A DNA stretch of 64,000 nt, taken from Epicoccum nigrum (Eukaryota; Ascomycota; Dothideomycetes; Pleosporales; Didymellaceae). Position numbers and translations under genes: made by a program. Under the pieces are notes generated by a model. It saw only the letters and a program-made list of their open reading frames with translations. It made no database searches and had not been told where the DNA came from. This document shows positions 21,544 through 33,852 of the stretch, one piece after another. The stretch spans positions 62,001 through 126,000 of the forward strand of contig KZ107851.1 of NCBI GenBank assembly GCA_002116315.1, read 5' to 3'. Position 1 is the first letter of the stretch. Each line of letters opens with the position of its first letter.

Positions 21544-22121
21544 CGTAGTGTAGTTGTAGACCCACGGTGAGGGGATGTATGTGACGTTGGGTCGCGGGGC
21601 AGATTACTGACGCTCGATCGCAAGCGGTGGGGTATCGTACTGTAGGAAATTCGTGGGTATCGTTATTTCATTGTTGAGCTCTAGTAGGTGTCTGTTGTCT
21701 GAGACTTGAGTGTTTGGCCGCGGTTGCTATCATACACGCGCCTATCGATACGCGAAAACACGTGCGGTGCCCTTTCACAAGCATCCCTCCCCACCACCTC
21801 CGCCCACCCACCATCCGGTATCAACGGTCCAGATAAGAAATACAACAACAACGACCGTAAAAGTGCAAGACGACATTAATCTCAGTTTATAAGAATCTCA
21901 GCACAGCGCTGCAGGCACGTCCACTTGGGGACCTAGAATTACAGTCGATAAAAGAAAAGATGCACTATAAAAGCAGGATAAACCCCTCATGTGTACTCCG
22001 AGAACGAACCCAACGCCCTCTTCCCAGTCCAGTCCAGTCCCTCCTGTACGCCAACCCAGTCTCCGTGAAAAAAATGCCCATGCAACATAAACCCCGTCAC
22101 GTCCACCCCCCCCCCCCCCGG
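21544..22121. other. Intergenic, APC2 promoter and 3' flank of the F-box gene
   Basis: No gene is seen. A run of 14 C (22106-22119) sits immediately beyond the F-box gene stop codon. Confidence 0.5.
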
Positions 22122-24877
22122 TTACGGCCTCAACACCCCATGCCTCCGCCTAAACGCCTCCACCCTTTCTTCGTAGAAAAGGATCTCCCTAACCCTCAAC
22201 CGCGGCCCCCTCTGCTCCTCATCCACAAAACTCTCATCATCGCTATCGTGCCCATGCCCGCCCTCGCTCCCCTCGCTCTCCGTCTCCTCCCCCGCATGCG
22301 CGGCCAAACCACCTTCCTCATCCTCGTCCTCCTCATCCTCCGTCGCCTCGCTCTCGTCGTCGCTGACGATGACCGGGTCGTGGCTCGCGTAGCCGTGCGG
22401 GGCGGCGCCTGCGCCCTCGCCGCCGATGCTGTCGTTGCGCAGGTCGTAGTTCGTGGGGCGGTTTTCTAGGATCTCGAAGCACTTGTGTGTGAGGCCCATG
22501 TAGCAGAGCTCGATCTCGGGGCGGAGGTGCACGATGTCGAGGATTTGGTAGGCGAGTTCGCGCGGGTCAATGTTGTTGCCGTGCGCGTGGTCGGCGATGA
22601 AGGGGATGTAGAGAGAGCGGATGTGGGGAATGAATGGCAGGCGTTGGAGGAAGTGGTGCTGTTGTCATGTTAGTAATAGATTCTCGATATGATTCGAGAC
22701 GACGACCTACCCAGTCTTTGTAGTCGATGGACACCGCCAGCTCTCTGAGACTGCTCATCCTGCCGCTCGTGATGAACGATAAAATCTCTCGATTCATCAT
22801 CCACCGCCGCCATCGTGAACTGGTGGTTGAATGCCCATCAGGGCCCTTCTCGCTACTGTCGATCATCAACTTCTTCAAACTTGCTTTGTGTCTCCGCATT
22901 GGACCGCGGTATATCGCATCTACAGTCACTGTTGACGAGTATGAGCGCCCTTCCTGCAAGAAGAGAACTTCAAGACTATTAGGTGCCAGAGTTTCCTTCA
23001 GAAAAGATATGAGCGACGGGGAGACAGTGTTCGTATGTATACGCTTCAGATTCAGCTGGTAGTCAGACCGAAGCGTGAATGACGCTTTGTAGGCCTTTGA
23101 AGATGATGGCGATCCGGAATAGACAGCGCGCGGTGTGTAGGTTCGGCGAAGAACCTTCCATAGCTGCTCGTGATTGCTGCAGTGGAGCAGAGTCAATGTT
23201 GAAAGGATCGACCAATCAAACGCTCTTCGCAGTACTGACACGGACAGCGGTATGCGTTCGAGCTCAAGGACCTCTAGCTTCAGCTTGCCGTTCAACCGCT
23301 CCTCCTGCGATTCGCCCGACTCATCCGCGCTGAATTCGCAACTTCTGACGTTCGGTAACTCGGAGAGCTTTCGTAGTCTTGCCGGTGTAGCTGACGGGCT
23401 CACAGGCGCGGCTGCTGATTCAGCATTGGCTGGTGTATTCCCAGTGAACAAGCTTATGCCCTCTGTAATTGTCGACTCCTCTATCGGATTTCCAAAATGA
23501 TCCACGTCTAAATCAGATTCCCTTTCCTGCATCGAGAGCGACGACGTCGACGGGAGAAGACTTGATGTCGTTGGCTTAGCGGAGATCATCTTAGCTTTGT
23601 CTTGCACTCCAGCTGCACTGGGCTTCCGAGGAGAATCTTCAGAATGCCGCATGTTGTGAATTCGGCCGACAAGAACACCCAACACGCCACCCAGCCTCTT
23701 TTCGCCAATGGAACTCGCTGCCGTGGTTCTGGCGTTATAGTCGACTTGCTGAAGCCCGTCGCCGTCCCACACAGTGACCCAGTCTCGCTGCTGCGCGTGT
23801 GGAGCAATACCGACTCGCAGCTCGCGCAGTTTCTTCTGAGATCTTGCAATGAGAATGCTCATCTCGTCGAGATAAGGCAGCTCATCAATGTCAAGCACGC
23901 TCAAGCTCTTCAACGCAGGGATGACGGAGAATGTGGGATGTTCGACGCGATCCAAGGCGGAGATGCTGCTGGCAGGGAACGGCTGCGGGGCAATAACCGG
24001 GGGAGGAACTGAGGCGGGGCCACTTGGGTGCGTGGCGTTGGGAGGTGCTGGGAGGTTCGTGTTGTTGAGTATCATTGGCGGCGCGGGAGGAGGAACAGGC
24101 GCATCGATTGTATTGTCGTGCCAGCGAATCCACAGACGCTCCAGACGACAGTCGTCGCCATCAGTGCGGTGGGCAAGGCTCGACAAGGCAAGCCACACGT
24201 CCCGCAGCACTCCAGTAGGCATGTCCCAGACAAACGTCTCAAGATTGATCATGCGCGCAATGGCAAGCGCCACCAATGTGCCCAGCATCTTCCCACTCTC
24301 TTTCGTGATGACGTACTCCTGCACCCATGCCTGTGGTCCGTTGCCGAGGGAGAACTTCTTGGTAAACTGTCCGTAGTAGTTACCGAATCGGCGTCGGGGG
24401 ATAGGGTACGGCGTCGATGATTGCGCGCTCGACGGGCGAGTCGCGTGCTCCTGGGACTGGGGCCGCTGGCTCTGGCTCTGGCTCTGGTGGGGGAAGCACT
24501 CGTCGCCCATGACAAGTGTGGCCAGGCCGTAGGTGAGAGCGTCAACGCCCGAGCGCGGCTCCATGTGGGTGCTCTCATCGGGCCAGACAATATCGAAGCG
24601 TGAATAGATACATGGGATGGTGAGGCGATGTAGGGCCGAGTGGCAGAGCGAGAGAGAGGTGAGGTCGTTGGTATGCGGCAGCTATTGGGTCGACGGTCAG
24701 CTTATGGTGTCACAGTTCAGCGCGCAACAACATGACAGCGCGTTGCGTTGCGTTGCGTTGGGGCCAGACGCACCTGGTGGATAATCTCTTTCAAGACATC
24801 TACGGGCAGATCCAGCAGGCGCAGCGGCCCCCGAGCAGCCTTCTCCTTCCCCTTGGTCGCATGCTTCAGCGGCTCAG

Positions 24878-24914
<37 letters not shown>

Positions 24915-25103
24915 GGTCGATGCGCCCACGGCATTGGGATTGGGGACGGTAAGGTGGCTCGGCCAGGCGCCGTCGGCCCCGCGGTGTGTCGCGAGAATGT
25001 GGCCATGGTCTGGCGAGGAGGAGAGCGACTGCGCAAGCTCGTCTTCAGAGGCCAGCGGTGACGACGTTCTGGGCGTGCCGGGAGTGGAGAGCGGAGAAGC
25101 CAT
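22122..25103 (-). CDS. F-box protein
   Basis: Three exons (24774-25103, 22711-24681, 22122-22658) join in frame to 945 residues. Introns are GTGCGT..AATAG and GTAGGT..AACAG, the latter with a CTAAC branch site. The F-box begins at RLLDLPVDVLKEIIHQ at the end of exon 1 and continues in exon 2 with LPHTNDLTSLSLCHSALHRLTIPCIYSRFDIVW, so the intron splits the domain. Upstream is a disordered Ser/Thr-rich N-terminus with a (DA)n tract from a GGCGTC-type repeat. Downstream, leucine-rich segments (LRELAVSIDYKDW, HHFLQRLPFIPHIRSLYIPFIADHAHGN) suggest an LRR-like substrate-binding region. The C-terminus is acidic. F-box proteins recruit substrates to SCF ubiquitin ligases through Skp1; the substrate is unknown. 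Confidence 0.88.
24739..24760 (-). repeat. (GCGTT)n pentanucleotide repeat in intron 1 of the F-box gene
   Basis: Four consecutive GCGTT units on the plus strand lie within the first intron, close to the 5' splice site of the minus-strand gene. Confidence 0.8.
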
Positions 25104-25785
25104 GTCGCTGTAGTCGAGCTAGCATAGGATCATGTCATGGGCGGCAGCGAGTGGAGCGCCCTCATCGGAGGAAGAGCTCAGGCAGAAAACCCTGGAGAAG
25201 ACCCTTTGGCAGCGGCTGAGCTCGTGCGTTGTCGTTGTCGTTGTCGGTGAGTGTACTGGTAGCACTGAGCAGTAGTGTTGCTGAGCTTCGCGCTGGCCGT
25301 CGTCGAGGTGACCAATGGTTCCGCTTGGCTGCGGCGTTGCGCGCAGCTGGGTACAAGCAAGGCTGGCCGCTGGCCGCTGGGGTGGTCCAACAACGAACGC
25401 CCTTTCCACCTCTGTCAGTTGAGAACGGCGAACGGTACGCTAGTCGCCGTCAGCGTCAGCGTCAGGGACAGAAACAGAAACAGAAACAGGAACAAGGGAG
25501 TGAAAAGTCACTTCCAAGTACAATTCTATATACATGTCGAGTCATCTGCTATTGCTGCGGTCGAGTATCCGAATCCTCCATGCCGTGCAACGCGCATCAT
25601 GTGCGTGCTGGCGTTGCATACCAGGCACCCCTTGCCAAATAAAGCAGCGCTCCGATGCAGATCCGGGGTGTCAACGCCGAGAGGGTATATGTATCTAAAT
25701 AACGAACTACAGAAAACCGTCCATGACGCCCCAATCAACGTCCAACTAGAACTCCAAAACTCCTCTGCGTCCTCAACCCACACGC
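25104..25785. other. Intergenic, F-box promoter and SMC6 3' flank
   Basis: Short tandem repeats occur here: GTTGTC units near 25228-25247, CAGCGT units near 25448-25466 and CAGAAA units near 25470-25490. No gene is supported; frames such as 25275-25805 (plus) look like repeat-driven chance. Confidence 0.5.
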
Positions 25786-28700
25786 CTAAGCCTGGCCGAA
25801 GTTGAGTGCCGTCTGGCCACGCTCAGGATCCGTCATGCGGTTGATCTTCACGTCCGAGTCCTGCTTGACGTTGTTCATGGACTGCGGCGTGATGAAGATG
25901 AATTGCCTTCCCACAGATCGTCGCGCTGCTGCAATGATCATGTTCATACTCCTGTCGCGATTGACACTGTCCATGAACACGTCAAACTCATCCAAGCAGC
26001 GGATTGGCGACCCCATGGCATCCCACAGTGACAGCAACAGACAGACCGTCGAGAAGGACTTCTCGCCACCAGAGAGCGTCTTGGTCTGCCTTCCATCACC
26101 AGACTTTTCTGTGCTATCAGGCTGCACGTTGATGTCGAGGGCCTGGTTCCTGTGGTCGATGTGGAGGGTACCACGGAACTTGCGTTCGCTGAGCAGGTAA
26201 CTGAACGTAACTCGAGCGCGCACCGAGATACCCGAGCGGAACTGTTTCCATCGCACCTGGCGGTGTTGCAGCGTCTTGATGAGGTGACTCTTAATCCTCT
26301 GCATGTTCTTTTGCTCTTCGTCAACTTCTTTGTACGCTGCCACTGCTTCATTCGCCCTGATCAGGAGGTCCTGCTGTGACCCTCCCAGCTCTCTCTGAGC
26401 CTCTTCCCTCGTCTTCACAAGTTTGCTGTGTGTGGCGACCAGGTCGTCAAACGATTTGCCCTCCGGGACTGGCACGCGTTCGGGTGCAACTGTGGCAGCC
26501 TGCTCGATTTGCCGATCGACTGCGGCCTGCTTGTTGACCATTTCCTCAACCCACAGCGTTTTGTTTTCCTCGACTGCTCGGATTGACTCCAGCGCTTTGT
26601 TCTTAGCTTTGAGAGCGTCCTCGCGCTTGCCCTGCATCACCTTGACCCTTGCCTGGGCTTTGGTGAGTTGAAACTCCAGGTCTTTGACTGCTCTCTGCGC
26701 TTCGTCGAGCAACTGTTTATTGGTCTTGTTCTCGGCGCCCAATTCCACCTTCTTCTCGATCATGTCTTCGAAAACCTCTTCACAACGGTTTTGCTCTTCC
26801 CTGGCAACCTTGAGCTGATCCTCAAGCACTTCGATCGCAGCTGCATCCGGAGTCGCGTCACTCAGCTCAGCCTCGAGCCTCTCCACCCGCTCTTGGGCCG
26901 CCTGTTGCTGGCGCATGAGTTGTTTCCCTAGTCGAGAATGGTTGGCTTCGTTAGCTTTGCATGTGTTGACCCTCTGCAGAAGATTCTTAGACTCCTGCTG
27001 AGCATCACGAGTGGCTTGCTGCGCGATCTCGAGCTGCTGCTTTTCTTGTCTTTACTAAATTTAGCCAAATTCAAATCTGGGTCAATGCGACATACCTAAT
27101 TTGAGCATCCTTGTCAACCTGCATGCGCAGCTGCCCTCGGTATTCGTCGATGGGACTGTTGTTGACAGCATTAGCCGACGTAACATTAACCACTCGACCA
27201 CGCCTTTTGACGCCGTTTGAGAATGTGAAGCACATCTTCACGTTGGTAGGTCGACTTTCCATCAATAGTTGGCCTTCCTCGGCGTCCCTGATCAGGACAG
27301 TCTGCTCAATTCCCTGGTTGATGATGAATTGGTTCTTGACGAGGTCGTTGTCGATCTTGAGAGCTCTCATCCAAGTCAAATAAGATCGATCAGGTTCGTG
27401 ACGAGATGTGTCGATAGGATTCTTGCTGCCGATGAAGATGGGCGATTGCCACCCACATTTCCTCATCAACTCGGCTAAGACAGTCTGGTCGGGCTTGCTC
27501 GTTACGACGAATCCGTTCAATGCCGATCCAAACTGCTTCTCCAGGATATAAGCCCAGTCTGCTTCTACCAGCTTGACGTGGCGTCCTAGAGGACCAATGA
27601 CATTACTCGGATCTCGAAACCTCCTGTCGTTTGCAATGGCTCTGAGCAGATTACGTAGTTTGTCGGGAAATTGGTATGCAGACTCCCAATCGCGGCGATC
27701 CCCTCCCAAGCCGCGAATGACTCCTTGGATGCGCTCTTCTTCCCTCCTAGCACGGTCGACCTTCGCGTCAGCAGTATCCTTCTCTTTCAGGGCATCTCTT
27801 AGTTGGTTTTGTATATCGGGCAAACTTGTAGTGTGGGTCGTGTACTGCTCTGCTTTTTGCCCACTGTTTTCCTTGGCTTCCTCCAACTCGCGCTGCTTCT
27901 CTGCGTGGACACCGTTGTCGGCCTCGGCTTGCCGCTGCCTAAGCTGAGCAATATCGGCTTCGTACTGAGCAACTTGCTTGCGCTTCATCTTGATGTCGCC
28001 TTGAGCTTTCCGCTCGTCCGCATGGAGGTCAAGCATCTTCTGCCTGACAGATTGGAATGTCTCGTTGCATTCCTGCGCCGCTTGCTGCTTTGGCTCCATT
28101 TGGGTTGTTAATTCTGTGACGTCTTCTTGTGCGCCTGCGACTGCCGAGTCTGCTCGATCGAAAGCGTCTGATGCCTCGTTCGCCTCGCCAGTGCGTTTCT
28201 CGATGAGTCCATCCAGCTTTCTAATCTCGGCCTCAGCCTCGTGCAGGCCTACCTCCTCCTCTTCGACCTGTGCCCAGGCTGCTTGCTGCTCAAGCTCGCG
28301 CTCTTTCCTACGCATTTGTTCGAGGCTTCCCGCGCGCCTAGCTTTTTCTAACAGGGCCTCCATCTCTTTCCGCTTGCTTGCGATGATTTCCTTGGTGATG
28401 TCTTCTCGGCTGTTCATCAAATCGAGAGAGGCTTCGATCTGTTGGTAGTCTCGGTGGAGGGTCTCGAGCTGTGTACCCGCGAGGAAGAATTTGTATTTGT
28501 CCTTCGGGGTGGAATGATTGAGGAACTGCCTCGCCATATCCTGAGTCAGCACGTTCATAGGATTGTCGATCTGCATCGAAAATGCGTCGAGTATGTCCTC
28601 CAGCTCTGACTTCTTGGTCGTGACGACCTTGCCGTTTTCATCCTTCAGCTTGAACCCCGATGTTCCGCTCACGTTGAAATGGCGCTCGACGGTTATCGAT

Positions 28701-29282
28701 TTGCCATACTCATGCGGTTTAAAGGCCAGCGCACCCTGGTTCTTGATTCGCACTTGCACATTGCTGTAGGTCTGGCCTTCTTTTATCAAGCTCTTGAGGT
28801 TCTGCGCACGGTTGGTAGCTGTCGCCTTGCCACCAAGACAGATCTGCAGAGCTGTAAGGACTGCGCTCTTTCCACTGCCGTTGTGGCCGATGATGAAGTT
28901 GATGAGAGGACCCAAAGTAATGGCCAAATTTTCGTGGCACATGAAGTTGACGCATCGAATCTCTTCAATAATGCCGCATTCCGCAGGTACGTTCTGGTGG
29001 TTTCTTGTGGCCCCGAAATCTTTCTGGACCTGCTGCGTCGCATGCACCATGAGGTCGTTCTCCTGGGCGTTGTCTCGCGCATCTTCGTCGCTAGAATTCG
29101 ATTCTTCGTCGCTCGCGGATCGCTCGTTGTCGTCAACTTGAGACTGTCGCGCGCGTTTGTTCTGAGAATATCAGCCATTTGCGTACTTGCTATTTCCACC
29201 ACTGACGTACGCGCCCATTATGTCCGACGTCTAAGCCATTTGTGAGAGCACGAGGACGCTTTGCAACCATGACCGTGGCCAT
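25786..29282 (-). CDS. SMC6: SMC5/6 complex subunit Smc6
   Basis: Three exons (29211-29282, 27096-29161, 25786-27049) give 1133 residues. Exon 1 encodes MATVMVAKRPRALTNGLDVGHNGR and joins in phase 0 to NKRARQSQVDDNERSASDEES, an acidic, basic-patch N-tail typical of Smc6. The ATPase head reads GIIEEIRCVNFMCHENLAI and Walker A GHNGSGKSAV (near 114). Two long coiled coils flank a hinge around residues 470-650. The C-terminal head has the ABC signature LSGGEKSFSTV (near 1036) and Walker B CLDEFDVFMDSVNR (near 1063), ending MTDPERGQTALNFGQA. With Smc5 and Nse proteins it acts in the nucleus in recombinational repair, replication-fork stability and sister chromatid resolution. An ACGCGT box lies 89 bases upstream of the start. 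Confidence 0.95.
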
Positions 29283-29809
29283 GTTGCGAGGCGAAATCTT
29301 CAATACTGCCGTGAGCGAGGCTGCGAAGGTGGACGATGCAGTCGTAGAAGGTCGGCTGAACCGTAGGTAGACGCGTTGAAGCCCCACTCACTCGAAAGTA
29401 CGCTAATCGCAACGGCAAGAGCAGACGACGCCTGCGTTGCTCGGTAACTTCGCTCACCACTCTTGGAGTCTACTTCAACGTAAGGCTCATCTGACTCTGA
29501 ATCTTCGGGCAGTAGTTCGGAAGTGATATCGCTGCGATCACCATCGATATCCAATGGAACACGTCATGTAGACTAAAACGCGAATTCACGTGACCTTCAA
29601 ATGAGCTCAGCATGCAATCTCAGCAACCTCAACGGAGTAGATTTCTATATCTTGGTATTCTAATGATGCACAGCGTCTACGGGCAACTTGAGCCTTGGGG
29701 TATAGATTTGAATGATAATAACACGGATCTGCTTCCTAGCTGGAGAGTACGTAGATGGTCTACCAAAAGCAACCCGCTATGCAAGTTTGAATCAATTAAA
29801 TGGCTGGAA
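29283..29809. other. Intergenic, SMC6 promoter and SKT5 3' flank
   Basis: Contains the SMC6 upstream region with an ACGCGT box. A minus-strand acidic open frame (29300-29554) has no ATG and is not supported as a gene. Confidence 0.5.
29371..29376. promoter_or_regulatory. MluI cell-cycle box (MCB) candidate upstream of SMC6
   Basis: The palindrome ACGCGT, the core recognised by MBF-type Swi6/Mbp1 factors, lies 89 bases before the SMC6 ATG. A single hexamer can occur by chance. Confidence 0.35.
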
Positions 29810-32583
29810 TTACATGACCACCTAGTATCATGTCAGTGAGAAGGTTCGGCGCACAGGGTAGAAGCTGACTTACACAATCCTTGTCTGACTGAACCTGGGG
29901 AACACCCATTTCATCGAAAGTCTTCGGGCCCTTGCCAGGCGGCGGCGAGGCCACCGGGGGCTTGGCTGGAGGCTTGTTGGCCTGCACAGGAGCAGAGGCA
30001 GGCGCGGCTTGGGGAGGCGGCCGCTGCTGCTGAGTGGGTACCCTCTGCGGCTTAGGCATCGAGTCTTGACCGGAAGGCCGTCCAGCTGAGCCGGGTCGTG
30101 ATCCTGGCCCGGTAGTGGGGGGTCTGTCATGGCGTATGGAGTTCATCCTGCCTTCCTGACCTGGTGGTGTAGGTGAAGGCCTTGTGTGCTGTCGGGGCTC
30201 TAGAGGAGCAATGTAGCCAATGTCCGGAACAGTGGGCGCTTTCTTAATGCCTTGACCCGGCTTTTGAAGCTTGTTGCGCGCGTCTGGTGCGTTGTAACCA
30301 ACGTCGACTGGCTGGGCTGACTGCGGACGATCCATCTCAGGGCGTTGAGCACTTGGCCCGCCAGGCTGCCTGTATCCACCAGGGCCCCCCTGAGGCAGCC
30401 CACGGCCAGCACCTGGAGGGGGTCGCGCACCACGGCCGGCGGGGCCAACCTCGTTCACGCTTGTGTGAGGGCGCAGAGGAAGAGTTTGCGCATACTCTGG
30501 GCCAGGGGGACGCCCACGTCCATACCCATCGTTGGAAGGGTATATATTCGGATTGATGTTGAATGCGTTGCCCGACGACATAGGTCGAGCACTAGATGAC
30601 CGAATCTCTGGGGCAAAGCCACCTGCCATGGGGCGTGCCGAGCCAACCCGTGGTGGGCCATTGTCAACGGGGTATGGCGCGACTGATGCGGAGCGGCCGT
30701 ACGGCGCTGGAGGTTGCACGTTCATAGCCGGGGGCTGATCAGAGACGGGGTAGGGCGTCGTGGAGTCGCCTCGGCTCCCATAGTCCGAGGGGCTGCTGTC
30801 ATTGATGGAAGGAAGAGCAGGACCGGTGGGCTTCTGCAGACGCGCAGGACGCTTCCCTCGCATGGAACCATGCTGAGACTTGATCCTGTTAATCGCCACA
30901 TCCTCGTGGTCCTTCTTCGACAGTGTCCGCGATATCGACAGACTTTGAATGCGTGCAACAGCATCCTTGTTTCCATTTCGCTCAGCCTTCTCGTACCACT
31001 CCAGAGCCTTTGACAGGTCCACGGGTACGTGCATGCCGATCTCGTTGAAGTAGCCCATGGCGAATTCAGCGGTAGCGAGTCCAGTAGCTGCAGCGCGCTG
31101 TGCGTAGACATAAGCAAGCTCCTCGTTCTTGGAGAACTCGCCCTCATGACCGCAGAGGAACCACTTGCTGATGGCCATGTCTGCCTCCGGCTCGCCTTGA
31201 CGTGAAGCTAGCGCGTTGTAGTGCAGCGAGAAGGTGGGGTTGAATTCGCAACCAAGAGCGCACAACTCGTACGCAGATCCCATCTTGAGCTGGGCCTTTG
31301 CGAAACCGAGGAACGCCGCCTTCTCGATGTTCTGCCTCGCAGCTCTTTCGTCGTAGGGCAGGAACATCTCAGGGACCTGGATCTGCGGGAGCTCGCGCGA
31401 CTGCAGCATGCCCAAGACGTACGCGCCTTGTGGAGCGTTCTCGTCGGCCGAAGATGCAGCCACCTTGATTAGCTCAATGCCCCGAGCGAAATCCTGCTGC
31501 TGCCCGTGCTGTCCGAGCAGGGTCATCATGCCCAGACGGTAGTTGGAGGCGGAGTCGCCCTGGTCTGCACCGTTCTTGTAGTGCTGCAGAGCGCGGATTG
31601 GGTCGTTGGACTGCTCAAACTGCATTCCCATGCGGTACTCGGCTCGTGCATAGCCCTTGCCGGCGGCGCGAGAGTAGCACCTGAAGGCCTCCTTTTTGTC
31701 TGCACGCAGGCCAAACTTGCCAAACTCCAGCCACATGCCCCGCATGAACATGGCCTTGGGGTGGTGCTGGTCGGCCAGGAACTGCACGACGTTCATGGCG
31801 TCTACGCGCAGCTGGTGCTCGATCTGGGGCGTCGACGGCCGTGCGCCTTGTGTCTCGGAGATGCGCAGCTCGTGCAACTGCGCAGCATCCACGTGGGACA
31901 AGGCATCCTGGGCCCACGCCAGCTGCATCTCGGGGTCGTTCGAGTTGAGGACGGGCAGACGCGCCGCCTCGAGGGTCTGTTCCTTCTCATCGTCGGACGG
32001 CGGCACGTTCTGCGGGCGGTTCGCGATCTTGGGGAAGGGCGAGAAGTTGGGGGCGTCGGCGGCGTTGGCAAACTGGTTGTAGTCGTGGGAGGGCTGCGCG
32101 AAGTCGGGCGGGGGCTGCACGTTCGGGGGCCCGCGGAAGGCCGTGGAGATGCTGGCGGTGCGCGACGGCCACTGCTCGCCGTTGGCGTTGGCGTTCGCGT
32201 TCGCGGGGGCGCCGCCGTCCTGGTAGCTGGACTGCCGCGGGGGGAAGTGGCCGTGGCCATGTGCCTGTGTCTGGTTGTAGTCGTGGGTGGGCGAGGCCAT
32301 GGTGTTTGCGCTGCGGGGGCCGTTCGCCTCGAGCTCCATGTACTGCAGGTTTTCTTGCATGTTCTCAGGCACCTCGGGCATTATACTGCCGCGGGAGGGC
32401 GACGTCAGCAGGCGCAATTTCACGGTCACGGCGTGTAGACCGCAAGAGTAGGGGGCAGACGAACCGTTGAGGCGCGGGAGAAATGACTTCAGGCGAAGGA
32501 GCCGGCATATAGTAGTCATCAAACCCACCGGGGACGAACGTCGCCCCGAGCTGAGGCTGGCCGGGCTGGTGGTGGTAGCTCAT
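29810..32583 (-). CDS. Chitin synthase activator Skt5/Chs4-like, Sel1 repeats and C-terminal CAAX box
   Basis: Three exons, 32465-32583, 29874-32385 and a 12-base terminal exon 29810-29821, give 880 residues in frame. Exon 1 encodes MSYHHQPGQPQLGATFVPGG and joins to IMPEVPENMQENLQYMELE (donor GTTCGT is weak, acceptor GGCAG). The middle (about residues 230-520) holds Sel1-like repeats such as AFRCYSRAAGKGYARAEYRMG and ALEWYEKAERNGNKDAV, as in Skt5/Chs4. The C-terminal half is Pro/Gly/Arg-rich and disordered. The second intron (GTAAGTC..TACTAG) separates TGT (Cys) from GTG GTC ATG TAA, so the protein ends in CVVM, a prenylation signal known in this family. It probably activates a class IV-type chitin synthase at the plasma membrane and septa. 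Confidence 0.9.
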
Positions 32584-33852
32584 GCTGTAGCGACTGCTGC
32601 TTTCGGTCGCCGGATTCAGCGTCTTATAGCGCAGGTGTCAGCCCGCGTCCAAGAGAAGGAGGCTTGGTCGCGGTCGTCTTTCAGGCTGACGACTCACTTC
32701 CGAGCCGCGAGCCGCGCATCAAATCCAGGCTATCGACGTCGATGAGACGGCCATGACGCGCGGAGCAGGAGACGATCGCACTCACCTAGCGGCGGGGTAC
32801 TCGACCCTGGCTTCTCGCAGTGACCACGCTTCTGGAACGCCCTCGTATGCTGCCGTATCCCGTAACGATGTGCAGGTGCGGGTGCGGCCGTACCTTAGGT
32901 AGAGGGCGAGGCTAAGCTGCAGCTGGTGTTCAGATATATGGTAGAACGAGAGCAAGATGGAGAGACGGCAGCACAGAGTGGAGCCGGGGCGGAGCAAGGA
33001 ATCACAACCCAGAGCCTCAAGTGCGAGTGCGAGAGAGCCTCGAAACACTGCGCAGACCAGGCAGAAACAACCTTGGAACGGTCACCAGGATGCACTGTCT
33101 GGCGGAGTGGATGTCTTGGACGTCGATGCCCAACGCACTGGCACAAGCAAAGTCATACACAAACGAGTGAAGAGGAATGACCAACATTATGTACGCGCGC
33201 GTGCTTAGAGCTCGCATTTGCTATAAATGTTTCGGCGTCCCGTTGGCGCGCGTCCGTCACAGGTGCTGCGCCTTCGCCGTCGAGGCTGTGGGTCAAGGTA
33301 CGCAACAAGCCACCGCATTTGGTTCGCTTTGCACTTACACAGTAGTCTACATACAGCAACTGCATGGTCCTTGCCCATCAGGCTTGCGCCACAGTGCACA
33401 CTGATGACCTGAGGTTCCGCGCGGAGTCAGCCGCTGTGACCTGCATGCTGTGGAGCCCTGCATCAGCGCATGCTGCAACGGGCGGCGGCAGCTCATAGGT
33501 ACCCGGTCACCAACCCGACCGAAGTAGGGGGCCGCCTTCTTGCCTACTCAGGATGACAGGGCGTTGGACAGCAGTAGCGCCGTGACACGAGTGAGGTGTC
33601 TGTAAAGGTGACGACGCACCACCCATCCCTCTCATAGGGTCGTAGCGTCAGGCGCAGAGACCAAAAAGAGCACTCCAACAAAAGCACCCAACCGTAGATT
33701 AGCATCTCAGAGAAGATAGTTACGAGTGCGAGCATATCAAAGGGTATATTTATCGTCTTGTTTGGTCTATCCAATGCGCGCTTGTGAAATCAGCAAAAAG
33801 AAACCAAACTCAGCTACTAGCAGAGCACCTCTTACCCACCAACTGGACGTGC
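32584..33852. other. Intergenic, SKT5 promoter region, no gene seen
   Basis: About 1.27 kb between the SKT5 start and the ASF1 stop. Several overlapping short frames on both strands (for example 33153-33365 minus, 33177-33404 plus) lack any recognisable feature. Confidence 0.5.

Noticed and set aside
29300..29554. Acidic minus-strand frame upstream of SMC6
   Set aside because: No ATG in frame and an in-frame stop just upstream; the SMC6 start is accounted for by the exon at 29211-29282.
31506..32438. A 310-codon plus-strand frame
   Set aside because: Antisense to the Sel1-repeat gene; Val/Leu/Gly-rich without domains.
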